The translations under genes and the position numbers were made by a program. From Roseibium denhamense (GTDB lineage Bacteria; Pseudomonadota; Alphaproteobacteria; Rhizobiales; Stappiaceae): DNA of 54,280 nucleotides. The stretch lies in the NCBI RefSeq assembly GCF_009711415.1, contig NZ_SMLZ01000085.1:1-54280 (forward strand), written 5' to 3'. Below the pieces are notes generated by a model, which was not told the origin of the DNA, made no database searches, and saw only the letters and a list, made by a program, of their open reading frames with translations. Each line of letters begins with the position of its first letter. Positions within the stretch are counted from its first letter, which is position 1. Positions 25,172-34,242 of this stretch are shown piece after piece.

Positions 25172-25984
25172 TTAGTCCGCGCCGCGCCGCATCGGCAGGC
25201 CCAGTCCCGCGCCTTCCCTTAAGACGCTTTTGGCCTCGGGCGTGAAATCCGAGCCATCATCCGTGTGGATGACGAATCCGGACAGCAATTGCAGGGGCGC
25301 TTTGCTGGAGCGGACGGCGCGCACGAGTATCCGGGTCGCAGGTGCATTGGACCTCGGACGAAGGGGTAGGACGTCAATTGCGCCAAACCTGCCCTTGAGT
25401 ACGCCTAAAAGCTCCTGAAGACCTTCGGCGCGGAAAATCATGGTCAGTGTCCCGCCTTGCCTGACAATGTCGGTGGCGGTCTTTACCCACGGCTCGAGTC
25501 CGCGTTCGTCGAGCATATGGGCCCCGGCACGTGCCGAATTTGGCGAGGCGCGGAAGTGTCCAGCCGGATAGTAGGGCGGGTTCATGATCGCATGATCAGC
25601 GAAGGAGGATGTCAAGCCGGACAGATGGCGCTCGCTGCCCTTGGCGGTGATGTCGGCCTGAAGAACCGAAACACGGCAGGAAAAGGCGGCATTGGCCGGA
25701 TCTTTCAACCCGCGTTCGGCAAGGTTGAGAGCCGCTTCATCCAATTCCACCAGACTGACCTTGATCTGCGGAAGTCTCGAAGCGGCACAAAAACCTGCGG
25801 TTCCGACGCCCGCTCCAAGATCCACCACATGGCCGCTTACACTATCGGGCAGGGCTGCTGCGAGATAAACGGCATCAAGACCGGCCCGGTGGCGGCCGCG
25901 TTTCGGCTGGTGGATGTAGACCTTGCCGCCCAAAAATGCGTCGTGGCTGACATCCTCATCAGCGATCGTGACCGCATCGTCCAT
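25172..25984 (-). CDS. TrmN6-like SAM-dependent methyltransferase
   Basis: This 270-aa class I methyltransferase has the SAM motif VVDLGAGVGTAGFCAASR and the catalytic NPPYYPAGHF typical of N6-adenine methyltransferases that modify tRNA(Val) A37 (TrmN6/YfiC) or related RNA. The opening DAFLGGKVYIHQPKRGRHRA is common to this group. The ATG at 25984 follows the DUF2007 stop codon after one base, so the pair is translationally coupled, which supports this start over ones further upstream. The RNA substrate is inferred from family only. Confidence 0.87.
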   Translation of the reverse strand: MDDAVTIADEDVSHDAFLGGKVYIHQPKRGRHRAGLDAVYLAAALPDSVSGHVVDLGAGVGTAGFCAASRLPQIKVSLVELDEAALNLAERGLKDPANAAFSCRVSVLQADITAKGSERHLSGLTSSFADHAIMNPPYYPAGHFRASPNSARAGAHMLDERGLEPWVKTATDIVRQGGTLTMIFRAEGLQELLGVLKGRFGAIDVLPLRPRSNAPATRILVRAVRSSKAPLQLLSGFVIHTDDGSDFTPEAKSVLREGAGLGLPMRRGAD

Positions 25985-25985
25985 G

Positions 25986-26222
25986 TCAACTGCCCCCGGA
26001 ATGCGGGCGCAGCTCGTGGGCAAGGCCTGCGTCTGTGATCAACATACGCGCTTTTTGCAGTTGGTCTGAATCGACCAGAACCCGCCTGGGAATCATTGCC
26101 AGCGACCCCTCCAGAATGCTCATATTGCCATCTGCGACAAAATGCTTGATCCCCGCATCGTCGAGAATGGACTCCAGGAATGAGATCAGCACGGGATCAT
26201 TTGTTCTGACAATTTCTTCCAT
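25986..26222 (-). CDS. DUF2007 family protein
   Basis: This 78-aa protein matches DUF2007 (putative signal-transducing protein): EEIVRTNDPVLISFLESIL, then AGIKHFVADGNMS, and IPRRVLVDSDQLQKARMLI. The fold is a small ferredoxin-like domain related to PII-type folds; no ligand is known. Its stop codon and the ATG of the methyltransferase are one base apart, so the two should be made together. It is divergent from the polyprenyl synthase gene. Confidence 0.85.
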   Translation of the reverse strand: MEEIVRTNDPVLISFLESILDDAGIKHFVADGNMSILEGSLAMIPRRVLVDSDQLQKARMLITDAGLAHELRPHSGGS

Positions 26223-26396
26223 GAAAATCCCAACCTAGGTTCATTTTCCGGTGGCTAGATGAATATTGCCAGTTCAACTGGCGTTGTCCAAAACCAGCTG
26301 TTTGCGCCATTTCTACAGTTTGTCAATGGATTGCCGTCTTGCCCCGGACGCGTTCGCGCCATATTGTCCGCACAAATCATAATGGGAGTGCCGTAA

Positions 26397-27413
26397 GTGG
26401 CCGTGGTCGCAACTTTGTCAGACAATCCGTCCCCGTCGCCAAGCATACAGCCGCTGGTGGATATTGTTTCCGGGGGTATGGCTGAGGTCAATGAACTCAT
26501 CCTGTCCAAGGCCGGCTCCAACGTGGAGCTGATCCCCGAAATCGCGAAGCATCTGATTTCATCTGGCGGCAAGCGTCTCCGTCCCATGCTGACACTGGCC
26601 TGTGCGGATATGTTCGGGTATCGCGGAAACGGACATGTGACCCTCGCAGCCAGCGTTGAGTTCATGCATACGGCCACGCTGCTTCATGACGATGTTGTTG
26701 ATGAAAGCGACATGCGCCGCGGAAAGCTTGCGGCCCGCAAGCTTTGGGGCAACCAGGCCAGCGTGCTGGTCGGCGACTATCTGCTTGGACAAGCATTCAA
26801 GATGATGGTGGATGTCGGGTCTCTTGAAGCGCTGCGTATTCTCTCGGAAGCTTCGGCAATTATCGCGGAAGGCGAGGTTCTGCAGCTGGGCGCTGCGAAG
26901 AACATCAATACCAGCGAAGCGGATTACCTGCGGGTGATCGAGGCCAAAACCGCGGCGCTGTTCGCAGCTGCAGCGGAAGTCGGTCCGGTGATTGCCGGTC
27001 AGGATGCGCCTATGAAAAAGGCGGCCCGGACCTACGGTATGGAGCTTGGATATGCGTTCCAGCTCGTCGACGACGCCCTTGATTATGGCGGCTCGGCATC
27101 GGATCTTGGAAAAGACATTGGTGATGATTTCCGTGAAGGAAAAATCACGTTGCCTGTTGTCCTTGCCATTCAACGCGGAAGTGATGCCGATACTGCCTTC
27201 TGGAAACGTTGTCTGGAAGGCGAGGGGGTATCTGACGCGGATCTGGAGGAAGCGATTTCGCTTCTCAAGAAGTACGACGCTCTTTCCGATACGATCGAAC
27301 GTGCACGGACTTATGGCCAGAATGCGCTGGACGCTCTTGATGCCTTGCCATCAGGACCTCACAAGGATGCGCTCGCGGATGCCGTGGCCTTCTGCATATC
27401 CCGCGTGAGCTGA
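26397..27413 (+). CDS. Long-chain polyprenyl diphosphate synthase (ubiquinone side chain)
   Basis: This 338-aa trans-prenyltransferase extends farnesyl or geranylgeranyl diphosphate with isopentenyl diphosphate, probably to octaprenyl or decaprenyl diphosphate for ubiquinone. It has GGKRLRPMLTLACADMFG, the first Asp-rich motif LLHDDVVDESDMRRG and the second AFQLVDDALDYGGSASDLGK. Small residues before the first motif (FMHTATLLHDD) fit a long product; chain length is inferred. The start is GTG at 26397. It is divergent from DUF2007 and convergent with ispE, which makes earlier precursors of the same pathway. Confidence 0.9.
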   Translation: MAVVATLSDNPSPSPSIQPLVDIVSGGMAEVNELILSKAGSNVELIPEIAKHLISSGGKRLRPMLTLACADMFGYRGNGHVTLAASVEFMHTATLLHDDVVDESDMRRGKLAARKLWGNQASVLVGDYLLGQAFKMMVDVGSLEALRILSEASAIIAEGEVLQLGAAKNINTSEADYLRVIEAKTAALFAAAAEVGPVIAGQDAPMKKAARTYGMELGYAFQLVDDALDYGGSASDLGKDIGDDFREGKITLPVVLAIQRGSDADTAFWKRCLEGEGVSDADLEEAISLLKKYDALSDTIERARTYGQNALDALDALPSGPHKDALADAVAFCISRVS

Positions 27414-27533
27414 TGGCCGTAAGGTGCTGAACCAGGATTCGAAATCAGTTCGCAGGCAAAGCTTGCCCGGGCGGGCGCTTCAAGTCCTGGTTTAAGTTGA
27501 TGCCGGAGCCGTCAGCCCTTTGATTTGCGTTAT

Positions 27534-28415
27534 TCACGCGAGGGGACCAGAGGCAACCCACCAATCCGGATGATTTGCCCGGATTTCCCGTTCCAGGGGA
27601 ATGGCTTCGTTCAGCGGGCACAGGGCGAAGCAAGTCGCACCTGATCCGGACATGCGGGCCATCTTGATCCGGCGGTCTTTTTCCAGTTCTGTAAGTACTG
27701 TGCCAATGGCGGGGCAAAGATCGATGGCAGCTGTTTGCATGTCGTTCCGGCAATCTGCCAGGTAGCTCGCCAGAGCTTCAAGGTTGTCAAACTGTTCGGG
27801 ACGGTCCGGCAAACCGGCATTGTCCCGGTTGGCAAGCGCCTTGAAGATTGCAGGAGTTGAAACCTGCTGTTTCGGATTGACAAGAATGATGCCTGCCTCC
27901 GGTAGAACCGGACCGTCTTGAAGGCTGTCGCCAATTCCCCGCATGATCTGGCTCTGCGGCTGCAGGCAGACTGGAACGTCCGCCCCAAGGCTTAAGGCGA
28001 GGGAATGGAGTGCTTCCTCATCCAAAGAGACTTCGCAGGCCTGCTCCAGCAATCTCAAGGCTGTTGCAGCATCACTCGACCCGCCGCCGATGCCCGAGGC
28101 AACTGGCAGCCGCTTGGTCAGGGTGAGTTTGACCTTAGGCAAGGCGATCGAAGCGGTCTCGGCAAAGCGCTTTGCTGCTTTTACAATCAGGTTGTCTTCG
28201 GAGCCGCCGACCAGGTCCCGCGCAAATGGACCGTCAACGACAAGCTCGAAGGTGTCCGCTGGCTCAACTGCGACCCGGTCGCCAATTTGCGGGAAGGCAA
28301 CAAGCGAGTCGAGCAGGTGGTAGCCGTCTGCTCTTTGCCCTGTGATATGGAGCGCGAGATTGACCTTTGCCCGGGCGAGACTGGCCCGGCAAGCCGGTGA
28401 TCTTTGGGCTGTCAT
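27534..28415 (-). CDS. ispE: 4-diphosphocytidyl-2-C-methyl-D-erythritol kinase
   Basis: IspE phosphorylates CDP-methylerythritol at the 2-hydroxyl in the MEP route to isoprenoids. The 293-aa protein shows the family opening ARAKVNLALHITGQRADGYH, the GHMP kinase ATP loop LPVASGIGGGSSDAATALRL, and the C-terminal MARMSGSGATCFAL. Length is normal. It is 12 bp behind the TPR protein gene on the same strand, so they are co-transcribed. It converges with the polyprenyl synthase gene, with 120 bp between them. Confidence 0.95.
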   Translation of the reverse strand: MTAQRSPACRASLARAKVNLALHITGQRADGYHLLDSLVAFPQIGDRVAVEPADTFELVVDGPFARDLVGGSEDNLIVKAAKRFAETASIALPKVKLTLTKRLPVASGIGGGSSDAATALRLLEQACEVSLDEEALHSLALSLGADVPVCLQPQSQIMRGIGDSLQDGPVLPEAGIILVNPKQQVSTPAIFKALANRDNAGLPDRPEQFDNLEALASYLADCRNDMQTAAIDLCPAIGTVLTELEKDRRIKMARMSGSGATCFALCPLNEAIPLEREIRANHPDWWVASGPLA

Positions 28416-28427
28416 GTCGGAACGTGT

Positions 28428-30194
28428 CTAGCCGCCGTTATTGTCTGACTCAGCTTTTGCTGCATCCGTGTTGGCGGTATCTGGCAGTCCATTTGCAATT
28501 TTGTCCAGGATCTTGGGCAGCTCTTTCTCATCCGGATCAAGGTCACGGGCATGGTTCCATTGGAACCGGGCCTCGTTCCGGCGGCCGACCATCCAGTAGG
28601 CGTCTCCGAGGTGATCATTGATCACCGGATCCGAAGGGCGGAGCGCGATGGCTTTTTCGAGTTCGACCACTGCTTCTTCGTACCTTCCGAGCCGGAAATA
28701 GACCCATCCAAGGCTGTCGACAATGTAGCCATCCGTCGGCCGCAATTCGACAGCGGTCTTGATCATCTCCAGCGCCTCATCGAGCTTGAGGCCTTGGTCA
28801 ACCAGTGAATAGCCAAGGTAATTCAGCACTTGAGGCTGGTTTTCTTCAAGCTCCAGGGCCTGGCGGAAATCCGCTTCGGCAAGATCCCATTTTCCAAGAC
28901 GCTCGCGCGCAATGCCGCGGAAATAGAACGGGATCCAGTGCTGCTGCTTGATTTCGTTGATTGTGTCAAGACCGGCCGTGTAGACCACTTCGGCTTCGTC
29001 ATAAAGCTCGTGGGACCGCAGAATATTGCCCAGCGCGATCCCGGCTTCCAGGTCGCCCGGATCTTTTGCAATCAGTGCCTCAAGATGAGCCCGTGCTTCA
29101 TCAAGTTGATCCAACGCATTGTAATTGATTCCGATTTGGATTTCGGCTTCGCGTTTCAATGCACTGTCATCCGGGACCATGGACAGGGCTTCAATCGCGC
29201 GCTCTGGCTGGTCAATCCGCTCAAACAGGCTGCCGAGCGCAACGGCTGCGAACTCAGCGTCCGGATCAAGAAAAAGCGCAAGCTGCAGATAGGAGGTGGA
29301 TAGGTCTTCGCCGCCATCTCTGCCTATCACCGCGCCGAGGCCATAAAGGATCTCGGACATTCCGGCTGCAGGGTCTGTCACCATTGGCGGGATGACCGCC
29401 CCGCTTTCAATCGTCTCACGGGTTGCATCCAGTTTCGGGTGTCCGCGGAACCGTTCGTCGAATTGGTTCAGAACCGCAATGGCGTCGTCCTGCGCATCAT
29501 TTGCTGCCAGAATTCTCGCGAAAGCATCGACGACACGAATTGCGCCCTGGTCGATGGCATAGGCGGATTCAATCGCTTCTTGAGCCGCATCGGTGCGGCC
29601 AGCAGCAAACAGAATATGCGCCTTGTGAGTCGCCTTGAAGACGTCGAACCATTCCGGGCCGTTCAGATTGTCGACAACGGATAGAGCCTCATCAATCTGG
29701 CCTTGCCCGTAAAGCGCCCAGGCGCGGGATATGCCAATTGAAAGCTGTGCAAGCGGGCCGTTCTGGCCGTGTTCCAGAATTTCGTTGGCAGACTTGTAAT
29801 TCCCGGCAACCATTTCGCTGCCACCGAGCACGAGCTGCGACAGAAATCCGCTTACCCCTGCCTGCTGCAGGGAATCGGCATAAGTGAAAGCCTCTTCCAC
29901 CTCACCATTTGCGAGTTTGAGCAGGAAGACACGTTCGATCAGCATCGTGTTGGTGGGATCAGCCGACAGTGATTCTTCGTAGAACGCGGCTGCGTGGCCA
30001 TAGTCCTTTTCGAAACCTGCAAGCCGGCCGGCCAAATAGCTTCCCGAAAATGTCACAGGAAGATCAGAAGGGGTGCCGTATTCCGTGTCTGTTTCGGCTT
30101 GAGCGCTGGAAGGTTGCCAGGCAACAGATGTCATCAAAGCAGCTAACGCCAGTTTCGACAGGTATCTCGAGATTTTCGGCAGTTTTGCGGTCAC
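28428..30194 (-). CDS. Exported tetratricopeptide repeat protein
   Basis: The GTG at 30194 (preceded by GAGAGACCAA) starts a good signal peptide cut after SSAQA, so I prefer it over a TTG at 30263. The mature part of about 555 aa is TPR repeats throughout, for example WDLAEADFRQALELEENQP, and a conserved C-terminal block around VDSLGWVYFRLGRYEEAVVE. It ends in a polar tail. It is probably periplasmic or outer-membrane-associated and a scaffold for protein contacts. The arrangement upstream of ispE is one I associate with this family in Alphaproteobacteria, but its role is unknown. Confidence 0.85.
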   Translation of the reverse strand: MTAKLPKISRYLSKLALAALMTSVAWQPSSAQAETDTEYGTPSDLPVTFSGSYLAGRLAGFEKDYGHAAAFYEESLSADPTNTMLIERVFLLKLANGEVEEAFTYADSLQQAGVSGFLSQLVLGGSEMVAGNYKSANEILEHGQNGPLAQLSIGISRAWALYGQGQIDEALSVVDNLNGPEWFDVFKATHKAHILFAAGRTDAAQEAIESAYAIDQGAIRVVDAFARILAANDAQDDAIAVLNQFDERFRGHPKLDATRETIESGAVIPPMVTDPAAGMSEILYGLGAVIGRDGGEDLSTSYLQLALFLDPDAEFAAVALGSLFERIDQPERAIEALSMVPDDSALKREAEIQIGINYNALDQLDEARAHLEALIAKDPGDLEAGIALGNILRSHELYDEAEVVYTAGLDTINEIKQQHWIPFYFRGIARERLGKWDLAEADFRQALELEENQPQVLNYLGYSLVDQGLKLDEALEMIKTAVELRPTDGYIVDSLGWVYFRLGRYEEAVVELEKAIALRPSDPVINDHLGDAYWMVGRRNEARFQWNHARDLDPDEKELPKILDKIANGLPDTANTDAAKAESDNNGG

Positions 30195-30480
30195 TTGGTC
30201 TCTCGATCCTCGCACAGTCGCTCGCCCTCTTGGCCAATATTTTTGCAGTGTTGTCGGTGACAATGGCGTCTTTAAGGCTACGCGGCAAGGTGATCAGGAT
30301 AACTTTCTGAGGGTTTAAATCCTTTTGATTTTGCCCGTCGTCGGTTTCTCTACGACTTAAGCGGTATGCGTCCCTGATTCCGTCAAATAGGGCTTGAAGC
30401 CTACCGCGCCCCGTAGCAGGAATGTGCGGTGCAAAAAAAAGAGGGCGGATCACCGTCCGGACTGGTGAGGAGGCTTCGAC

Positions 30481-33153
30481 ATGGCCAAATGGGTCTACAC
30501 TTTCGGCAACGGATCTGCGGAAGGCGCCGCAGACATGCGCAATCTTTTGGGTGGGAAAGGCGCGAACCTGGCCGAAATGAGTGCCCTCGGCCTGCCTGTG
30601 CCGCCCGGATTTACGATTACGACAGAAGTCTGCACCTGGTACTACGAACACGGGCAATCCTATCCCGAGACCCTGAAGAACGCGGTTGCGCAAGCGCTCT
30701 CCACCGTGGGAACTGCCACCGGGCGCGTTTTTGGAGACCCGGACCGCCCACTACTGGTTTCGGTCCGGTCCGGGGCCCGCGTCTCCATGCCGGGTATGAT
30801 GGACACCGTTCTCAACCTTGGCCTTAACGACCGGACAGTCGAGGCGATTGCCAGCGAGACCGGCGATGCACGCTTTGCCTATGACAGTTACCGGCGCTTC
30901 ATCCAGATGTATTCAGATGTGGTTCTGGGGCTTGATCACCACGAGTTTGAAGAAGTCCTGGAAGACCACAAAGAGCGGAACGACCTGACGCTCGACACGG
31001 ACATTACCGCGGAAGCCTGGCAGGGCATCATCGAGAAATTCAAGTCCCTTGTGGAAGAGGAGCTTGAAAGGCCGTTCCCGCAGGATCCGCAGGAACAGCT
31101 TTGGGGGGCCATTGGTGCCGTCTTCAGTTCCTGGATGACGCCCCGGGCTGTGACCTACCGCCGCTTGCATGAGATCCCGGGCGATTGGGGAACAGCGGTC
31201 AATGTTCAGGCGATGGTGTTCGGCAATATGGGAGAACGATCTGCCACTGGCGTTGCCTTCACCCGGAACCCTTCGACCGGTGAAAACACGCTTTACGGTG
31301 AGTTCCTTGTCAATGCGCAAGGGGAAGATGTCGTGGCCGGCATCCGCACGCCGCAAGACATAACGGAAAAAGCGCGCTTGGAGGCGGGGTCCAGCAGCGC
31401 GTCGCTCGAAGCGCTCATGCCCGAGGCCTTTGCCGAATTCCAGTCCTACTGTTCCCAGTTGGAAAAGCACTACATGGATATGCAGGATCTCGAGTTTACC
31501 ATTGAAAATGGCAAGCTCTGGATGCTGCAGACACGGGCCGGGAAACGCACGGCGAAGGCCGCGCTCAAAATCGCGGTCGACATGGTTGCCGAAGGCTTGT
31601 TGAGCGAAGAGAAGGCGATTGGCCGTGTTGAACCGGGCGCCTTGGATCAGCTTTTGCACCCGACAATTGACCCGAAAGCCGAGCGCGACATCGTCACGAC
31701 CGGGCTGCCGGCGTCTCCGGGCGCAGCGTCCGGGGCCATCGTCTTCAGTTCGGATGCAGCGGAAGAAGCGAAGGCCGCCGGCCGCAAGACCATTCTCGTC
31801 CGTGTTGAGACGAGCCCGGAAGATATTCACGGGATGCATGCAGCCGAAGGTATTCTTACAAGCCGGGGCGGCATGACAAGCCACGCGGCCGTGGTTGCAC
31901 GCGGCATGGGAAAGCCGTGTGTTGCCGGTGCCGGTACCTTGCGGATCGACTACCGCAACGGCGTGATTAATGTAGCGGGCCGCCAACTGAAGGAAGGTGA
32001 TACGATCACCATCGATGGCGCGACCGGTCAGGTACTCACCGGCGAAGTGGCCATGCTTCAGCCAACGTTGTCCGGGGATTTCGGCATTCTGATGGGCTGG
32101 GCCGATAGGGTTCGCCGGATGAAAGTCCGCACCAATGCGGAAACACCTCAGGACGCCAAGGTCGCGCGCGACTTTGGCGCGGAGGGGATCGGGCTCTGCC
32201 GGACAGAACACATGTTTTTCGAGGGCGAGCGCATCATCGCTGTCCGGGAGATGATCCTTGCGGAAACGGAAGCCGGCCGCCGGGATGCACTGGCCAAGTT
32301 GCTGCCCATGCAGCGCAAGGATTTCACGGAGCTGTTCGAGATCATGCACGGGCTGCCGGTGACCATCCGGCTGCTCGACCCGCCGCTTCATGAGTTCTTG
32401 CCGAAGTCGGATGAGGAACTTGAAGAAGTGGCGAAAGCCATGGGGGCCGATGCCGATCTCCTGCGGGACCGGGCACTTGCGCTTGAGGAATTCAACCCGA
32501 TGCTTGGCCACCGGGGCTGCCGGCTTCTTGTGTCTTACCCCGAAATTGCCGAGATGCAGGCAAGGGCCATTTTCGAGGCTGCGGCTGCTGCTGCGAAAAC
32601 AACCGGTGCACCGGTTGTCCCGGAAATCATGGTGCCTCTCGTGGGCCTCAAGGGTGAACTGGATCTTGTCCGCCAGAGCATTGACGCCATGGCTGAGGCG
32701 GTCATGGCGGAAACTGGCACGACAATCAGCTTCCAGGTTGGAACCATGGTCGAGTTGCCGCGCGCTGCCCTGAAAGCGGCCGAAATCGCCCAGTCCGCAG
32801 AGTTCTTCTCGTTTGGCACCAACGACCTTACACAGACGACATTCGGCATTTCGCGCGATGATGCAGCCTCGTTCCTGGGAACCTATCAAAGACGGGGCAT
32901 CATGGAGCAGGATCCTTTCGTCTCACTGGACACTGATGGCGTTGGCGAACTGATCCAAATTGCAACCGACCGGGGCCGGTCGTCGCGTCCTGAGATAAAA
33001 CTCGGGATCTGCGGAGAGCATGGCGGGGATCCGTCTTCTATCGCGTTCTGCGAAAGCGTAGGTCTGGACTATGTGTCGTGCTCTGCTTTCCGCGTCCCGA
33101 TTGCCCGTTTGGCGGCAGCTCAGTCGGCCCTGAAACACAAAAACTCCGGCTGA
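30481..33153 (+). CDS. ppdK: Pyruvate, phosphate dikinase
   Basis: This 890-aa enzyme interconverts pyruvate, ATP and phosphate with PEP, AMP and diphosphate, feeding gluconeogenesis or reverse glycolysis. The N-terminal ATP-grasp part has GGKGANLAEMSALGLPVPPG and FGNMGERSATGVAFTRNP. The central swivelling domain carries the catalytic His in TSRGGMTSHAAVVARGMG near residue 460. The C-terminal PEP domain has GIGLCRTEHMFF and LGICGEHGGDPSSIAF. Length is normal for the family. GAGGAGG precedes the ATG. It is followed after 4 bp by meaB and should be co-transcribed with it. Confidence 0.96.
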   Translation: MAKWVYTFGNGSAEGAADMRNLLGGKGANLAEMSALGLPVPPGFTITTEVCTWYYEHGQSYPETLKNAVAQALSTVGTATGRVFGDPDRPLLVSVRSGARVSMPGMMDTVLNLGLNDRTVEAIASETGDARFAYDSYRRFIQMYSDVVLGLDHHEFEEVLEDHKERNDLTLDTDITAEAWQGIIEKFKSLVEEELERPFPQDPQEQLWGAIGAVFSSWMTPRAVTYRRLHEIPGDWGTAVNVQAMVFGNMGERSATGVAFTRNPSTGENTLYGEFLVNAQGEDVVAGIRTPQDITEKARLEAGSSSASLEALMPEAFAEFQSYCSQLEKHYMDMQDLEFTIENGKLWMLQTRAGKRTAKAALKIAVDMVAEGLLSEEKAIGRVEPGALDQLLHPTIDPKAERDIVTTGLPASPGAASGAIVFSSDAAEEAKAAGRKTILVRVETSPEDIHGMHAAEGILTSRGGMTSHAAVVARGMGKPCVAGAGTLRIDYRNGVINVAGRQLKEGDTITIDGATGQVLTGEVAMLQPTLSGDFGILMGWADRVRRMKVRTNAETPQDAKVARDFGAEGIGLCRTEHMFFEGERIIAVREMILAETEAGRRDALAKLLPMQRKDFTELFEIMHGLPVTIRLLDPPLHEFLPKSDEELEEVAKAMGADADLLRDRALALEEFNPMLGHRGCRLLVSYPEIAEMQARAIFEAAAAAAKTTGAPVVPEIMVPLVGLKGELDLVRQSIDAMAEAVMAETGTTISFQVGTMVELPRAALKAAEIAQSAEFFSFGTNDLTQTTFGISRDDAASFLGTYQRRGIMEQDPFVSLDTDGVGELIQIATDRGRSSRPEIKLGICGEHGGDPSSIAFCESVGLDYVSCSAFRVPIARLAAAQSALKHKNSG

Positions 33154-33157
33154 GGGC

Positions 33158-34132
33158 ATGTTTCCAGACCTGGAAGAGCTGAGGTCGGCAGGCAAACGCA
33201 CGTTGGCACGGGTCCTCACCAAGGTCGAGACCGGCTTTGGGGACCCTCAGACTGCGGCTTTTCTGGATCAGTCGGCGGCCAATCCGAAGGGCCACGTTCT
33301 CGGGCTCACGGGTCCGCCGGGAGTTGGCAAATCGACGCTTACGGATGCACTGATCCGGTTTTACAGGGCCTCTGGCAAACGGGTAGGTGTGCTGGCTGTT
33401 GACCCGTCTTCAATGCTGACAGGCGGCGCATTGCTCGGTGACCGTACCCGGCTTTCCGGGGATCCCGAAGACGACCATCTGTTTGTCCGGTCCATGGCAG
33501 CAAGAGACCGGTTGGGCGGTCTTTCCGATCACGCGGTTGCTGCGATTGTCGTGTTAAGGGCCGTGTGCGACCTGGTTCTGGTGGAAACTGTTGGCATCGG
33601 CCAGTCCGAGGGGGATTTGAAGCAGGTGGCCGACACGGTCGTCCTTTGCATCCAGCCCGGGTCTGGCGACAGCCTGCAGTTTATGAAGGCCGGCATCATG
33701 GAATTGCCCGATGTTGTTGCGGTCACCAAGTCGGACATGGGGGCGGTCGCAAGGCGGGCGGTCGCCGATGTTTTAGGCGCGTTGTCCTTGTCATCAGCTT
33801 TCGGCGACGACTGGAAAGTTCCGGTCTGCCTTGTATCCGCTGTTGGCGGGGAGGGGCTCCCGGAGCTTGTTGGCGAAGCTGATGCGCATATCGCATTCCT
33901 GATCGAAAGTGGCCAGCTTGGGCGGCGAAGACAGGCCCAGAAACAAAGCTGGTACGTCGATATGGTGCGGACGGAGTTCGGGAAAATGGGCGTTGACGCC
34001 AGCCGCATTGTTGACCCGGGCGGTGAGGCTGACCCGTCACGCGCGCCGTTTTCAGCATTCGCCGCGTTCTCTACAAGGCTGAAGAAAAAGCTGCTGAGCA
34101 CTGCCAACGGTCATGATACCGATCAGAATTGA
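33158..34132 (+). CDS. meaB: MeaB/ArgK family G3E GTPase
   Basis: This 324-aa GTPase belongs to the MeaB family, chaperones that load and protect the adenosylcobalamin of methylmalonyl-CoA mutase. It has Walker A GPPGVGKSTL near residue 55, the segment AVDPSSMLTGGALLGDRTRL, the switch VETVGIGQSE and, for base recognition, TKSD in place of NKxD. It begins 4 bp after ppdK. No mutase gene is in the window, so the client is encoded elsewhere, or this is a paralogue for another cobalamin enzyme. Confidence 0.88.
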   Translation: MFPDLEELRSAGKRTLARVLTKVETGFGDPQTAAFLDQSAANPKGHVLGLTGPPGVGKSTLTDALIRFYRASGKRVGVLAVDPSSMLTGGALLGDRTRLSGDPEDDHLFVRSMAARDRLGGLSDHAVAAIVVLRAVCDLVLVETVGIGQSEGDLKQVADTVVLCIQPGSGDSLQFMKAGIMELPDVVAVTKSDMGAVARRAVADVLGALSLSSAFGDDWKVPVCLVSAVGGEGLPELVGEADAHIAFLIESGQLGRRRQAQKQSWYVDMVRTEFGKMGVDASRIVDPGGEADPSRAPFSAFAAFSTRLKKKLLSTANGHDTDQN

Positions 34133-34242
34133 CCGCGCTCACTAACCGGCGTTGAAGGCCAATCGGTCAAGCGCTTGGCGTGGTACGAGCACAGGAAGCC
34201 CATGAGAGATCCCGAACCCGGCTTGCCTTCAATTCCCACAAA

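Noticed and set aside
30913..32889. Long open frame of 658 codons on the minus strand opposite ppdK
   Set aside because: It lies wholly inside the certain ppdK coding region, has no ribosome binding site, and its His/Arg/Gly-rich composition is that of an antisense shadow in GC-rich DNA.
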